DNA of 64,000 nt from Diphasiastrum complanatum (GCA_029204225.1 CM055113.1:3363194-3427193); one strand, 5' to 3'; counted from the stretch's first letter, positions 1-12,684 are shown. The notes: a model not told the origin generated them from the letters alone. A program made the numbers and translations.

Positions 1-541
1 GTACTATGGACTTTTGCATTTGTTATGGAGCAGTTGACAATGACAAACTCAATCTACTTAGTGGTTACACAGATGCAAGTTGGGCAGGAGATATAGACAC
101 TCATAAATCTACTTCTGGATTTACATTCTTCCTCAACAATGGTCCAATTTTCTGGAACAGTCGCAAGTAATCTTCGATAGCTTTATCTTCTATAGAATCA
201 GAGTACATTGCAGTCTCACAAGCTACTAAGAAAACAATTTGGTTGAGAAACTTACTTTCAGATATCCGTCTGAGTCAATATGCTCCGACAATATTATTTT
301 GTGATAATCAAAGTGCCATTGCCTTGTTAGCCAACCCTAGATTTCATTCTAGGAGTAAGCACATTGAACTTAAGTATCACTATCTCAGAAGCAAAGTTCT
401 CAACAGAGAGGTTAGATTGCAATACTGTCGAACGCAAGATATGATAGCGGATATTTTTACTAAAGCATTAAGCTTGGATGCACACATAAAGTTTTGTGCA
501 AAACTAAGTTTAAGGGTCAAGGCATTCATGGATTCAGATTA
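1..541 (+). pseudogene. Ty1/copia pol 3' end (RNase H), broken
   Basis: This is the C-terminal RNase H domain of a copia polyprotein, which degrades the RNA strand of the RNA/DNA hybrid during reverse transcription. Visible motifs are SGYTDASWAGD, KSTSGFTFFL, SSIESEYIA, the DNQSAIALLANP block, RSKHIELKYHYLR and the closing DIFTKAL. An in-frame TAA at 168-170 interrupts the conserved 'WNSRK(Q)SSIALSS' region, so this copy cannot make a full product. The 5' part lies outside the window. The frame ends at the polypurine tract and LTR that follow, as expected for the 3' end of a copia element. Confidence 0.9.
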
Positions 542-549
542 AGGGGGAG
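541..549 (+). other. polypurine tract of the copia element
   Basis: The run aagggggag lies directly between the end of pol and the TGTTGG that opens the LTR. This is the position and composition of a plus-strand primer (PPT). Confidence 0.75.
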
Positions 550-1494
550 TGTTGGATTATCCTCTCACTAATCGATCAATCGACATTTTAATCTTCATCC
601 AACTTTTATCCAGACCTGCATTTTTCTTTGTGTTTTTACACATACTGCATAACTACTCGAAATGGCTCCCAGTGACATTTCACGTTCATTTCTACAAACA
701 AGCTGTTTACGACCAAAGCCAATGACTTGTATTAATTCATCAACAAGTGGTTTCTAAAAAGTCCTAACTGGATAGATTCCAGCACATCACAGCCAACTGG
801 ATGAATGTTTTTGACAACCTAATTGCTTAGTATAAATAGCTATTCATATTTCAACATCTTAGGATCAGATCAAGCATCAGAACATGATCAACATCTTATG
901 ATCAAGTATCGAATAGTTCTCTCTCTCTCTCAAGCCTTCGAGCTTGTACACTCTTGAGCATTCTAGCTCAGTTCTTTAGAGTTGATTAGAGATTGCTATT
1001 GCGCTTATTGCTTATTAATAGTTGCACTTAATTCAGACTTACATTTTAGCCGTTCAGAAATAGCTTAGAATACGCGGCTTTGATCTGCAACTTCTTGTAC
1101 TCATCTACATTTGTTTCGCTTCCATATTGAATCAATACTATCTTCTAATTGTGTTCAGCTTCATCTCAGAATGTATGTATTTTTGTAGTTTCTCGTGACT
1201 AATTATTTGTCTAATGTTTCGCGACTAATTATTTGTCTAATAATTTGATGCTTAATGTTTGGCTACATAATCACTGTAGTACTAATGATTTCAAAGCTAG
1301 TTACTATAAAATCAAATGTGATCTCTATCACTATTGTTTTGTTTGAAATTGATAGGCATAGTCATGCATGAAGAAAGAGAATGATAGTTTATTCTGCTAC
1401 GCACGATAAGTTCTAATTCATGTCGTTCGAATTCTTTTTATTCGAGTTTTATTTTTTTGAGTTCGACCTATCTTTCCCACACGTCTTTCCAACA
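550..1494 (+). mobile_element. copia 3' LTR (about 945 bp)
   Basis: The LTR begins TGTTGG immediately after the PPT and ends CCAACA at 1489-1494, giving a 6-bp terminal inverted repeat. A TATA box (tataaata) lies at 831-838, followed by a CT-rich stretch. The partner 5' LTR is outside the window, so the length rests on the terminal repeat alone. Confidence 0.7.
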
Positions 1495-1499
1495 ACTAG

Positions 1500-2530
1500 A
1501 ACCAAGAGCATATACTTGATGACACAACCACTTGTTTTCTAAAAGATTTGTAAACAAATCTAAGCCAATAATGAAAATAAATATGTCCCTACTATAGGCA
1601 TGATACAAGACAACCATTGCCTCACTCCAATTTTGAGATGTAGAAATCTCAACAAAGCAAGATGGTACATCAAGTAATGAAAGAGAAGCAAAAGTAAATG
1701 TGTTGAAGTGGATACAACCTAAAAATTGCCTCTCTTATCTATGTATTGTGAGCCACAAATACTTGGGCTTGCCTCTTGAAGATCTCCTTGGAACCATGTG
1801 TTGAGAAAACTCCTCAAGCCTTGGCAAATCCATCATATACTTAGATTTTTGATAGATTTGAGAATCCCACCATCATCCTCTTGATTGAGATTAGATCCTC
1901 CTTATTCCTTTCATGCAAAGGAATATTGACAAATCATATGGATCTAAAGATCCCCAAACTATCAACTATTGCAATCTTCATATCAAGCACCATTGATAAG
2001 AGATACCTCCAATTGAAGTCTTCAAATAAGAAGTCACATGAAATCACACCATCTTTGCTTATACATGATGAAATGAGATCATCCAAATGAACAAGATAAG
2101 AGAATTGCTGAGAAGTAGACCTCCTTGGCAATAACTCTCTACGTGCTTTTGCCAAAGCACCATATTCATGAGCCTTACCATCTTGGAACATAAGTTGAGG
2201 TAGATCACTTGGCTTCTCCTCCTTGAGATGATCCCAGATCATATTGGCCACACTTCCACAAGGATTAGCATCAATTTTGAAAATCCTTACCACATCTAGT
2301 TTCTCTTGCTACCACATCACCATCCCTCTCAACCAAGCAAGCATCCTTTCCAGAATCAAATTGGAAACCATCATCTAGCATCTTGCCAACACTAATGAGA
2401 TTCATAGTGAGATTAGGCACAAAAAGTACATCTTTACGAATTATAGTGGATTCAATACCAATTGGTACACTACCAATTCCTTCTATCTTGCATTCACCAT
2501 CAATAGGAAAGAATATGAATTTCATTAGGA
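1500..2530 (-). pseudogene. degraded Ty1/copia pol fragment (protease, integrase, RT start)
   Basis: Read on the minus strand, 2525-2271 gives the post-protease block with GIGSVPI and VLFVPNLTMNLISVGKM, typical of the region between copia protease and integrase. A frameshift leads into 2293-1934, where FKIDAN, LPQLMFQDGKAHEYGALAKARRE and LVHLDD resemble the GAG_pre-integrase domain and the first integrase Asp. Further down (about 1680-1600) a weak EISTSQNWSEAM match suggests the start of RT. Zinc-binding residues are partly lost and several frames are needed. It lies antisense right beside the LTR ending at 1494 and may be an older insertion. Confidence 0.6.
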
Positions 2531-3243
2531 AAAATATGGACTCAAAATTGGCCCTTTAAGAAGTTTAACTTTAGAGAGAGGTTATGTAGAGAGAGAATGA
2601 AAACCAATACCGTTTGGTTGTCATTTTTATAGTTTTTGGTAATGCCTACATTCTAACTACTGTGGTTAAAACTAGCTCTAACTTCAGACATTAATTAGTT
2701 AAGCATGCTTGTAATAATAGCCAGACATTATTGTTCAGCCAATAATTATATTACAACTTGGTACCTGCACCAAAAAGTAATGAATAGTCTATCAATAAAG
2801 CCTAATGGTCATCGAATTCTGTACCTAGAGATACGATACGTTCATGAAAACTCGTGAGGGCATTCACTTCTGAAGCTCTACTCTACATAAGCACAAACAT
2901 GACCATAGAAAAACTTTACGTTCTGGTTACATTCGAATTTCACGCTGATTATATTCGATATGTACAAACAACTGGCAATATCGATTCAGCGTGCACAAGT
3001 ATGATATATGGTACTCTAATTGTTTGTCCATGCGTTGAAACGATATTAGTACAGATACATGCAATATCGATTTCGTGCGTTTGACCTCTCGGTCTATGCG
3101 TTGATTTGCTTGGTATAAGTGCTAGAAGAGAATTTTGAGTAGTTTCAAATCTTTGTGATTTCTCTTTAAAAACATTTGTTGTTGTTCAAAGGAGTGCACT
3201 CTGCATTGAAACAGGTTGAAAAATAAGATCAGGTCATTGCTAC
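2531..3243. other. no gene seen
   Basis: AT-rich sequence with no convincing reading frame, RNA gene or repeat boundary. It may be the flank or LTR of the degraded copia remnants on either side. Confidence 0.4.
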
Positions 3244-3340
3244 ATGGCAACATCAAGTGGAGTCATGTTGTAAGCCAATGATAGGCTTACCTCAAGTAAC
3301 TATTCATTGTGGAAAGTTGACCTTTGCTTCAAAAAATTTC
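3244..3340 (+). pseudogene. copia gag N-terminus remnant
   Basis: From the ATG at 3244 the frame reads MATSSGVML, stop, then ANDRLTSSNYSLWKVD. This matches the gag start of the intact copia element in this window (MASNGGIMLESSERLSSSNYSTWKV at 54987). An in-frame TAA after codon 9 and rapid loss of similarity afterwards mark it as an old fragment. Confidence 0.6.
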
Positions 3341-3560
3341 ATAAACTCTAGTGTTTTATTAGAGGATTCTTGACACACAAACATAAACCTTGGGTGAGCT
3401 TCATTAGTGATCGTTGAATATGTTGTCCAAATTTTGGAAATCAGTGTAATGGCAATTATTCAAAATCTGAAGCAACATAGCAATAGGAATCTTGAAGATG
3501 TACTTGCAGTGGCTATGTATAGTTTGTTTTTTACTTTAGATGTCTGTCAATTGCTGTTTT

Positions 3561-3562
<2 letters not shown>

Positions 3563-3598
<36 letters not shown>
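3563..3598 (+). repeat. (TC)18 microsatellite
   Basis: Uninterrupted TC dinucleotide run. The serine/leucine-rich reading frames across it are artefacts of the repeat. Confidence 0.95.
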
Positions 3599-3600
<2 letters not shown>

Positions 3601-5849
3601 GCAGCCAGCTTCAGACTTCTGCTGCTATCACCTTTCCAATTCTACCCACAGCTGGCATGGAGCCTAATCACGGGGCTGCCAAGTTGCTTTTGTCATCAGT
3701 CCAGCCTGCTGCTCCTGGCAGCAACGCATATCCCCCCCTATGCAGCTTCATACCATTCAATATTAGTGTCTTTGTTTCATTGTTTATCACTAACTTTGTC
3801 ACCTTATAGTAGTTTCAATCTCAGTTTTCTTGTTATGTGTTTTGTTTTTTTTCAGCTTGCAGGCTACTTAGCAGTGACTTCACTCTTACTCATTTAAGCA
3901 CATCGTCTTTTCCATCCCGAAATGTGGATTTTTTATGCCTTCTTTCTCTATCTCAAAATTTGAAATTCCATAATTTTTGCACATGAGAAAGTACATACAA
4001 GATAAAAGAAATTCACAATGCCCTTTGTTTCGATTCATTGGTTGCATACGCATCCAAAAAATCATGTCACATTTTGCTGTCACATGTAACTTATACTAGT
4101 TAGTTTCTAGCAACTTCATACACTAACGAATTTAGTGTCTGGATTGGTAGATTTCCTTAGAATCATTAGGTGAGCCATCAAATATATGGGTACCAAGCTA
4201 GCCAGCTCGAAATATGTTTTCACTGTAAGTTTCACATGCTACTTGAACATTCACACTTCAATAATTGCTACCCTTTGTAATGACCTTCATGAAATTTGGC
4301 AAAATCTAGCTTGGATACTTTGTATTTTCTTGTACGAGATTAAATCTCACATGTGTGGAGCATGTTCCCACGTGTGGCAAATAGTCAGAACTAACTTAGT
4401 CATGTTGAGTTAGGGGTACTTGAAATTTTAGAGACATCTATCCATGTGTAAGTAGGTGATAGGGCCTTTTTTAGCATTAGAGGCAATTTGTGCAAGTACA
4501 CATGTAAAGGCTTGATTTAGCCAAAAGTAGAGACTAATGTAGCTCGAGTTAGGTTAGACTACTTACATTTGTCAAGTTGAGATTGGATGTGTGACTCATC
4601 CTTATGTGTTGGCATGAGAGTAAGTGACCAAGCAAAAATCTAGAATCTATCAAAATGGTCCAATCGAGATTAAGGGCTCATATGTCACTCAACCAATAGG
4701 ATTTTGAGGAGGAAAAGAAGGGGTCCAATCATGTTTCACTCCCCTCTACCTCGAATAGCTACATATAGAGGCAATAGTCCATTTGTAATGTAGAATTTTG
4801 GAGTTATTGAGATTTCTACACATTTTGAGTCAAATTGGTTTCTCTCTCTACCCGAGAGGAAGGCATTTTCATTTTTAGTTTTCTTCTTAGAAACGTCTCC
4901 ACATGTGTGAATGTACTTGTTTGATGTATGTGTGGTGGCCTAGTTGTATAGGTTTCCACAAAATCAATGAATTAAGTAGTATAAAAGGTTTGATCGTTCT
5001 CCAAGAGAGAGAATAATCTCTTCTTTTGTAAGAAGGTGAATGGAATGTGATTTGTAATATTCACAATGAATACTACAGTGATATGTCTGGGTATCCAAAG
5101 ATATTTGGATAAATTGGCATCCAGTAATCAATTAGATCAGACAACAACTAGCAAATAGATTCATCAAACAGAATCGAATTGGCTAATGATTCCTCTTAAT
5201 CGAACACAAAGAATTAGTTCTTACCACAAGAAGCAAACATAACAGAACATCAAACAAATTCATTATTTGAACACATAGCCCATTCACAATTGAAAGAAGT
5301 TCTGCTTATGGTTATCCTTAACAGCTTCGACTAAATGTCTTAAAATCCAAGCTAGAGTAATCGAAATTCAGTAAGAAATGAAAAGTATGTGTGATGCAGA
5401 CAGACAAGTATTGCAAAAAGTTACAGATGATTCAGAGTGTATTCACTCAATTCATAAGAAGTAATGTTGTAAGAGATGACAGAGGGAAAGAATGCTCAAG
5501 CTTATAGAAATTGGCTCTCTCCTCTCTATTGATACTCAAATCTATGCGTCTGTACAATGGCACAAAGTGTGTACCTTATAGGAACGATCACTGGTCTGAA
5601 TGTCGTTTACCAACCATTAAGATGTCGGTCGATATCCACTAATGTGTCTCTATAGAACGTCACGAGTTCTAACTTAAAAATGAATTTACAAGATGCAAAT
5701 AGGCCTTTACATGAATTTAGGCACTATAGCACATTCACATGTATATAAATTAAAAAATTTTACAATATAAAATAATAACTTTGGATAGTGTGGATTCATG
5801 AGGCTCCACATATCCCCTCCCTTAGCTATAGTGGCTCGCAAACAATTTC
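3599..5849. other. no gene seen
   Basis: About 2.2 kb of AT-rich sequence. I saw no protein similarity, RNA gene or clear repeat boundary. Confidence 0.4.
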
Positions 5850-6720
5850 TCATATTCACCTTTGTCGCTTCCAGCTGGCTAGCTTTTTATGGAAAATGGC
5901 TTTTGCTTGGGCTTCATTTTCTTCATTAACTTGTTCTAGGGTAGCAAGGAAATAGTTATTCTTCTGATTGTAATCTTCCTGAAAAGATAGATTTGGATAG
6001 CCTCTCATTCCACGATTGCCCAATGGTGCCAGAAGGTTGTCGATCAATGTGTTATTTACAAGATGAGTGTACCAACTATCCTCAGACAAGAATTCAAACA
6101 TCTCAGCAGATGGGACAATTAGTGAGAGGGTTGCATATGTATATTCTGGAAATTCCTCTTTAATGTACAATTGTTGAATGGATAGAAGTGCATAGGAAAT
6201 GAGAGACCAATATCTACATAATTGTAAGTATGGTATGTTCTGATTATTGGATTAGTGGAGCGAAGTATATTATTTGCTTTAACTTCCTCCAAATAATGAG
6301 AATAGTTAGCTTCCCAATCTGTGTAAATTTTCTACAGATCAGGGAATAACATTTGACTAGAGAATCTGGAAGGGATTGGATTAGGGCTAGGAACAACTTT
6401 GTTAACATCAAAAATATTAATTGAGTCTAGCTTATCTTGATACTCATCTAGAGCAGAAAAAATATTGTTTTCAAATGTTTTTAGATACTCTAGGATATAT
6501 ATATATACAAAGATCCAATAACAATGTGGATATAATTAGTTTGCACATTGAACTTATTTTGAACAATGGCAAGAGCAAGGATACCTTTTTGGTGCAATGT
6601 TAGCTTGGCCCAAAAAGTGTTTAGATTAGAGAAAGTCCAAGGACTTTCCCATTGTTCTTTAGTATAGCCAAAATGTTTTGGTAAAAGAAGGTAATCCATT
6701 CTGTTAGAAATCAATGACAA
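5850..6720 (-). pseudogene. unrecognised broken protein-coding remnant
   Basis: On the minus strand, coding-like sequence runs from 6720 to 5856 but needs more than one frame. The first part (6720-6490) starts with an ATG and contains a W/K-rich segment ending in a hydrophobic stretch (LHQKGILALAIVQNKFN). It runs into a TA repeat and a stop. Later parts include an in-frame TAG near 6338 and a frameshift near 6200, then a 104-residue stretch (6170-5856) with TYATLSLIVPSAEMFEFLSED and a charged C-terminus. I do not recognise the family. The long helical, low-complexity-free protein suggests a once real gene or viral/retroelement protein rather than chance. Confidence 0.4.
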
Positions 6721-6753
6721 ACTTCATTCTTATTGTTTACAAGGTACATTAAT

Positions 6754-6962
6754 GTTGACAGATGTGACCAGTTGTCATTAGCCGTAGGCTAGTCTATTAG
6801 TCCTCGTAGGTTTTCTCTCTCTATCAAGGGTTCAAGGTTTATTTGTACATTTTACATTCTGTATGAGTTAGTGTGATAGAGTGATAGTGCGTGTTCTTCT
6901 TCCGCCTTCTTGTGGTGATTGCTTATGGTGAATGCTTAATGTTGCATATATAATTATTGACA
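6754..6962 (+). mobile_element. possible copia LTR end
   Basis: The stretch ends ...ttattgaca immediately before a primer-binding-like site (tggtatcaaacg, 6963-6974). The left boundary is set only by a tgttgaca at about 6754 and is uncertain. No coding sequence of that element follows; gypsy sequence begins about 200 bp later. Confidence 0.3.
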
Positions 6963-6974
6963 TGGTATCAAACG
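6963..6974 (+). other. initiator tRNA-Met primer-binding-like site
   Basis: tggtatcaaacg differs at two positions from TGGTATCAGAGC, the exact complement used by most plant copia elements and present intact at 53815. Confidence 0.35.
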
Positions 6975-7169
6975 ATAAACCTGCATGCCTGATCAGTGGA
7001 TACAGCTTGTCACTGGCTCCACAATGAAGTGAGAAAGTCCTTCACGGGAGGTGAAAGCTTGGAAAGACAAAAACGGCTAGAAAAAATCCTCCTTTGGTGC
7101 ATTTTGCAGGTTTGGAGCTCAGAATCAATAGTGGGGAACAAAGACACAGTCTTGGAGGCATTAGAAAGG

Positions 7170-8566
7170 CCAGGGTAGCATCAGACAGATTGAAAATCTG
7201 TTGACACGTTTCACGAATTGAATTTGCACCAGTTAATACTGAAGTGGATGATGAACTGCCAAATGCTGCGTTGTTCTATCTTGAAGCAATACCTGAGTGG
7301 GCGGCAGATATTGTTGAGTACTTGATGCTAGGACAACCGAATGACTCTTTGACAAAAGTACAAAAAAGACAATTGATTCATAAGGCTCAACCCTATCAAT
7401 TAATTGCAGGACAATTGTATCATCGTGGATCAGATAATATTTTACGAAGATGTGTTTTACCGCATGAAGTAACAGATCTAATCATGTTTTCACATGATGG
7501 CATGGGTGGAGGACACGTCTCTACAGATATTACTGTTCGCAAACTTTTGCAATCCGGTTGTTGGTGCCCTACGCTTCATAAGGACACAAAAAATTTTATT
7601 CAGACATGTGATGTCTGCCAGCGAGCACGACAGCCTACTCGACAGAATTATGAACCCTTACATCTGGTTTTATCGCAAGCACCGTTTGAAAAATGGGGAC
7701 TGAATTATGTTGGTCCTATTCATCCTGCTGCTCAAGGATCTCAGACCTGATACATTGTCGTCGCAACTGATTATATGACCAAGTGGGTTGAAGCCAAAGT
7801 TGTCAAAGTGATTGATGCGAAATCTACGACCAAGTTTCTATATGAAAATATTATAATCAGATTCGGATGTCCGATCGAAATTGTTAGTGATCGGGGTACA
7901 CACTTTGTTAATCAAACTATAAAGTGTTTACTGGAAGATTTTTTTGTTATACAGAGATTTAGTACTCCCTATTATCCCAGAAGGAATGGCCAAGCTGAAT
8001 CTTCCAATAAGATTCTCTGCACCATTATGACAAAGACAGTTGAAGCGAGTCGGTCTGATTAGGAGCATAAACTGTATGCAACATTATGGGCCTTCAGAAC
8101 CGCTTACAAAAATAGTACAAATCAGACACCTTTTCAACTAGTTTTTGGTCAAGATGTTGTTATGCCAATTGAATTTTTAATCCCATCTTTATGCATAGCA
8201 GCAACGGAACAATTAAATGATGATCAGTCTTTACAACTTCGTCACGACGCGTTGCACAAATTATGTGAAACCCGATTGATGGCAGTTCATGCCTCAGCAG
8301 CAGAGAAAGCCTGCCGAAAGGCATGGCAAGATCGGCGATTGCACAACAAAGATCTGGAAGCAGGAGATCTTGCATTGATGTACAAAACCAAGCTGATCAA
8401 GGGTAAGTTGAAGTTTACTGGGGAAGGCCCGTATAAAGTGAAGGAAATCCTGAACTATGATGCAGTAATTCTTGATCACTTAGATGGAAAACGATTTGAT
8501 ATTGCGGTAAATGGTAGCCGATTACGCAAGTTTTGGCAGCCTGCTCCGCCAGTTCAGCAAGCCTGA
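7170..8566 (+). pseudogene. Ty3/gypsy integrase with RNase H tail
   Basis: Integrase inserts retrotransposon cDNA into the host chromosome. One frame from 7244 to 8566 reads through two stop codons, TGA at 7748-7750 and TAG at 8060-8062. The N-terminal zinc domain shows H-x-G-x-GGH (HDGMGGGHVS) then CDVCQR. The catalytic core has ATDYMTKW (first Asp), VSDRGTHF (second Asp) and RRNGQAESSNK (Glu), so all three acidic residues survive. The C-terminal part ends with GPYKVKEI and VNGSRLRKFW, typical of the non-chromoviral Athila/Tat group, and there is no chromodomain. Upstream sequence to about 7170 weakly matches the end of RNase H (SDRL..DDELP). RT, protease and gag are absent, so this is a 3' half of an element. 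ORF3 and an LTR follow. Confidence 0.9.
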
Positions 8567-9397
8567 TCTCAATATATTTTTTCATTTTATTTGTTTTCAA
8601 TTTTTTGTTTTTAGTATTTAATTTGCTGACTATTTTTTTGGAAAAGGATAGTTAAAAAAAAAGGAAAACAAAAGAAAAAAATAAAGAAAGACTGATGAGC
8701 AAAAGTCAGGAAGTCATCGGCATAAGGAAAAGGAAGCACAATATTTTTATGGAAAATGACTTAGAAAATCTCTGTTTTGGGCAGATTTGGCCAATACAAT
8801 ATCAGAAACCTTCGCTGAGCTCTCGGACTATACATCCACCCTTGATTTATCTAAATTGAGGTGGGCGAAGGTTTATGACAAGAGAAAATTTAATTTTTGA
8901 GTCAGACAACTATTCAGTGATATGCCATTTTGGGAACCTTCGCCGAACATCATAACGTCATTATGAACCTTCGTCGACCTGCTAGATGATCTTAAAATGA
9001 CAAAATTAGGTTGTCCATAGGTCCAGATTGTGAAAAAATGCATTTATGACAGTACCTAGGTGAAGGACCCTCCTGGGCAAAGGTTGGTTCATCCTTCACC
9101 AGCCCTGGAAAACGTTCGTCTGATAGGTTCAGATCCTTAGAAACCTTCGCCGAGAATTTTATAGCCTATTTTTACAGTACTGTACATGCCTGCAAATTTT
9201 TGTTCAGAACTGATCAGCCCAACTACTATTCAGTGTAATGGACCCACCAAATTCACCTATAAGTTGGCTGAATTTGATTCATTTCTCACTTGTGCTATCG
9301 AAGCTCTTGCAAATTTTTCTTGTGACCAAATCCTTCCAAATTTCCTGCATTGCCTTTTAATACACTCTCACGTGGTTATAATTCCTTTATGATCATC
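8567..9397 (+). other. gypsy spacer with repeated ACCTTCGCCGA-like motif
   Basis: No reading frame is credible. The motif (A)ACCTTCG(C/T)(C/T)GA recurs at about 8807, 8935, 8967 and 9141. Inverted or weaker versions lie near 8865 (gggcgaaggttt), 9055-9100 and 9110. The region separates integrase from ORF3 and could carry the ORF3 promoter or an RNA signal. Confidence 0.5.
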
Positions 9398-11974
9398 ATG
9401 TCTTCTATCGATACTATCCATCGTGATGTCCCATCTGCAACGAACATCATGATTCTTCCTAGCACAAGCATGGTCACTCAGTGGATGACCCTTGCGGAGC
9501 CTCTACTTACTGCAATGGGTATTCATGAGAGAGCCTTTTCGGGACGCATCAATATGGATTTCATCACTCTTGCCTTCAGTACGTGGAAGGAAGAGAAATC
9601 CAAATTTTACATCACCTTCCAAGGAGCCACAGACAAGGTGCGCGTCACTGAGGCCGCACTTGCAGCTATAAGAATCTCATCTGGTACGCAAGCCTCACCA
9701 ATCACAAGCACGCCAAACAGGCCATCAAGCCATACATTGACCTCACCAACGATCTGCATTGGACTAATGATGGCTACCTTCTGGAAGCCATCACTGAGCC
9801 TTCCATCCACGCCGCTGTCCAATTGTTGAATCATTTCCTGATGGTTGCCAGCCTTAGGGAAGACCGCATCACATCTCAAATCCTTCACAAGATAGTGGAG
9901 TCCCACATAAAGTTGGCCAAAGCCCCTCTTGAACCATAGAACTGGTTCAAGCCTGTTTCTGGTGAGCTCAAGCGGGCTATTAAGGCCAATATAAAACAAC
10001 AGTTTGCCGCTGGCTCTCTATTGTCGCTCTTAGCTGCTTCTCACTTAGAAAACAAAATTCATGGCTTCCACCTGGATTATGTGCTTTCGGTTTATAAAGA
10101 AGCACTGGCTGAGTCATCTCACTAGGCCTCAAATTTTCATAGTCGTCGTCATCCACGCAGCGAGATCGTAATTCCTGACTCGCCTTCCGCGTCATGACGA
10201 CGTACTAGGCATACCTCGTCATCTGTGCTTCCACCCCCTGCTGCTGTTCGCACTAAACTTCCCATTCCCCTCACCTCTGATGCTTCCCTCTCCTCTGCTC
10301 CCATACAAGGATAGTCTGTGACCATTGGGCCTACCATTCCCATCACAGCTGCCCAGGCCGTCTCACCCTCGCACACCGAAGCAACCTCACCCAACACACA
10401 GTTCTTCATAGATATGTTCGATGATTCCGACCCCCTTGGGGCCACCGAAATCTTTGAAATGCCCCAAAGCCCAACACCCTTTGAACTCCAATCCCATGGA
10501 AGAGGATTTGGGCATATCCATGAAGCTACTCTTGGCGTCGAAGATGCCAGTCAGCAACCACCCACACAGGGTAGCCCAGCCACACTTCGGTTCGACACAG
10601 CTGTAAAGTCACCGACGCAGTTCGACGCCACATTGCCTGAAGGGTTTGAAGATGAGGACATTTTTGAAGAAGAAGAGACCCTGGCACCTATTCCATGCCT
10701 ACCAAGGACAGTACCATCAGGGTCTCCTGCTACTGCCATCTCCACGACTATAGATTCTGGTGATGCTCTCGAGTTAGTTTCAAGCCTTCGGCAATGCTTC
10801 AAGGTGAATTGGATGCGACCACCCTTGAGCATGATGCATATCTGCAAACACAAATACCCAATCTGGTCACACCGATGGAGATTGCATATTTGTTCAAGAA
10901 AGTGGAAACATACAAAGTGCCCTTCAGGGATTCCAAGGCCGCTTTGATAGGTTCAAAGGAGCAGCTTCAACCGAGTTGGCAAAGGCAAAAGAGACCATCA
11001 ACGCCTATGAAAAAGCCGCCGCTCAAGTATTGAAAGCCGGACCACAAATCCACGTCCCGGTCATGCCGCAATTCTCCCCTTCGCGCCAAGAAGCTGTACA
11101 GATGGATACAGGGGTTGATTCGAGCATGGACCAGGGGGAACTCCAGATCTAGCAGATCAACCGCCAACTATACCGGCAGTACAAGCGGGTCGATCCTCAT
11201 CAATTCAGGAGGCCCATCAGCGTCGAGCACCAGATCCAGACCTTTTTAAAGCAGCATCCACATGAGTCCTCGCATGGTGGATGGGTTTTCAAATTTAAGA
11301 CCTCCGATATCAAGGCCGACAATGAATTGGACAAAATACCTGCACTGGGAGAGCAGCGGGCATGGAGACTCATGGTTTTTGAGAAAACTCAGGAATCAAT
11401 TAGGAGTTACGTCGCCAGCCCTCACCAGTTGAGGGTAGATCCTTATTACGTGTCAATGTCGTGAAGACAAAAATAGAAAGATTTGCGATTGGCTATGGAT
11501 AAAATCACCATCCATACGCCCAATTGGCCAATCATCCACCAGTCTTACGGCTGGAATATTTCAGTGGATTTCCACCGGGCCTTACAAGCATATTAGAGAG
11601 AGTATGTCCACTCTCCGGATCCAACGGTGCGACAATCGGTAATGTTTGCAAAAGATCTAACTCTGTTGGCGTCAGTGGCAACCAAATGGGACGATTGTCT
11701 TCCTACCCTGGCATTTGATCCGAATAAGCCGATGGCCTCAGAGCAGATAAAAGATCAGCTGTCGATTGCTCGACTGTATTTCCGTGCAGCTATGATGGGA
11801 GGCTCTTGGGAATCCCGCTTCACCTCATGGACAACTTCCAAGTGGATTGCCGGAGCCCACCGTTGTTTCTTGCCGGATAATTTGGATCTCAATACTGCAT
11901 GCCTTGACTTTATGGAGAAGGTGCAATATCATTTAATTAAGATTCGACGCGAAGCCAATAAAAGTCCCCAATAA
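9398..11974 (+). pseudogene. gypsy ORF3, conserved unknown protein downstream of integrase
   Basis: A long coding relic of about 860 codons begins at an ATG at 9398 (MSSIDTIHRD) and runs to 11974 with at least three frameshifts (near 9680, 10800, 10945) and several stops (for example near 9938, 10122, 10194, 10312, 11151). The N-terminal ~250 residues align with the ORF at 49459-48566 of the other gypsy element. Compare LAEPLLTAMGIHERAF with LAKDILTNLGFDLTLF, and the shared pattern TNDG, then I(T)xP, then AA(V/S).(L)...MVA. A middle section is Pro/Ser/Thr-rich and acidic. The C-terminal section near 11627-11974 has ATKWDD, AMMGGSWESRF and a basic tail. Position after pol is where plant elements carry env-like or extra ORFs, but no signal peptide or membrane segment is visible. 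Confidence 0.7.
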
Positions 11975-12010
11975 CTGCATATTGTAGGTGTCGTGGGCCA
12001 ACCACCAGTT

Positions 12011-12024
12011 TTGGTGGGGGATAT
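12011..12024 (+). other. gypsy polypurine tract
   Basis: ttggtgggggatat precedes the TGTTGG that opens the LTR, downstream of the last coding remnant. Confidence 0.5.
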
Positions 12025-12684
12025 TGTTGGAGGGTTTGCGGATCCCAAGGCAACCCTAACATTAGTTAATAACTGAGAGGGATTTGGCACCCTGCGTGTG
12101 TAAATCCAACCTGATGATCACATGGTTATTTGATTGATTAGTTAAAAGTTAATAAAAGGACTTTAGGCCTTTTTGTGGGACTTTTAATGTCGCAGGGCCT
12201 AAATGTCAAGTCAGTGAATAAAAGTTGGGTTTCCCTCCAATTTTGATGGTTCCCACACTTTTTTAAATTTGAATAAAAAGAGAGCAAGACTGGACCAATA
12301 GGATTCAAAGGCCACGGTCCTCCTCTCTACTATAAAAAGGGACCAACTCGAGTTGTTCCTCATGTTCATTTCCTCATTTCAATAAAACATAATGGTTCTC
12401 TTTAGAAATGGATTGATGAATGTCCTTGCTCTTCCTTTCTTCTCCTCCATTTCTCATGCTTTCTTTGGATTTTGCTAATTGTTGGATTTGATCATTATTG
12501 GGATTGCTATTTCTTATGCTTTTTGTGAGGGAGAGAAGAGTAAGTTTCTATCATTGTTGTGGATGTAGGGTTAATGGATGTAGTGTTAATGCTTAGTGTT
12601 AATGGATGTTAGTGTTAGATCCTCCATTCATGTTGAAATCTGAACTATACTATCGCTCTCATGGGAACGAACCTCCGCGTGACA
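12025..12684 (+). mobile_element. gypsy 3' LTR (right edge uncertain)
   Basis: It begins TGTTGG after the PPT. A TATA box (tataaaaagg) lies at 12331-12340 and an AATAAA poly(A) signal at 12381. The right end is placed at a TGACA near 12684 only by expected length and a CA terminus; the 5' LTR is not in the window to confirm it. Confidence 0.45.
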
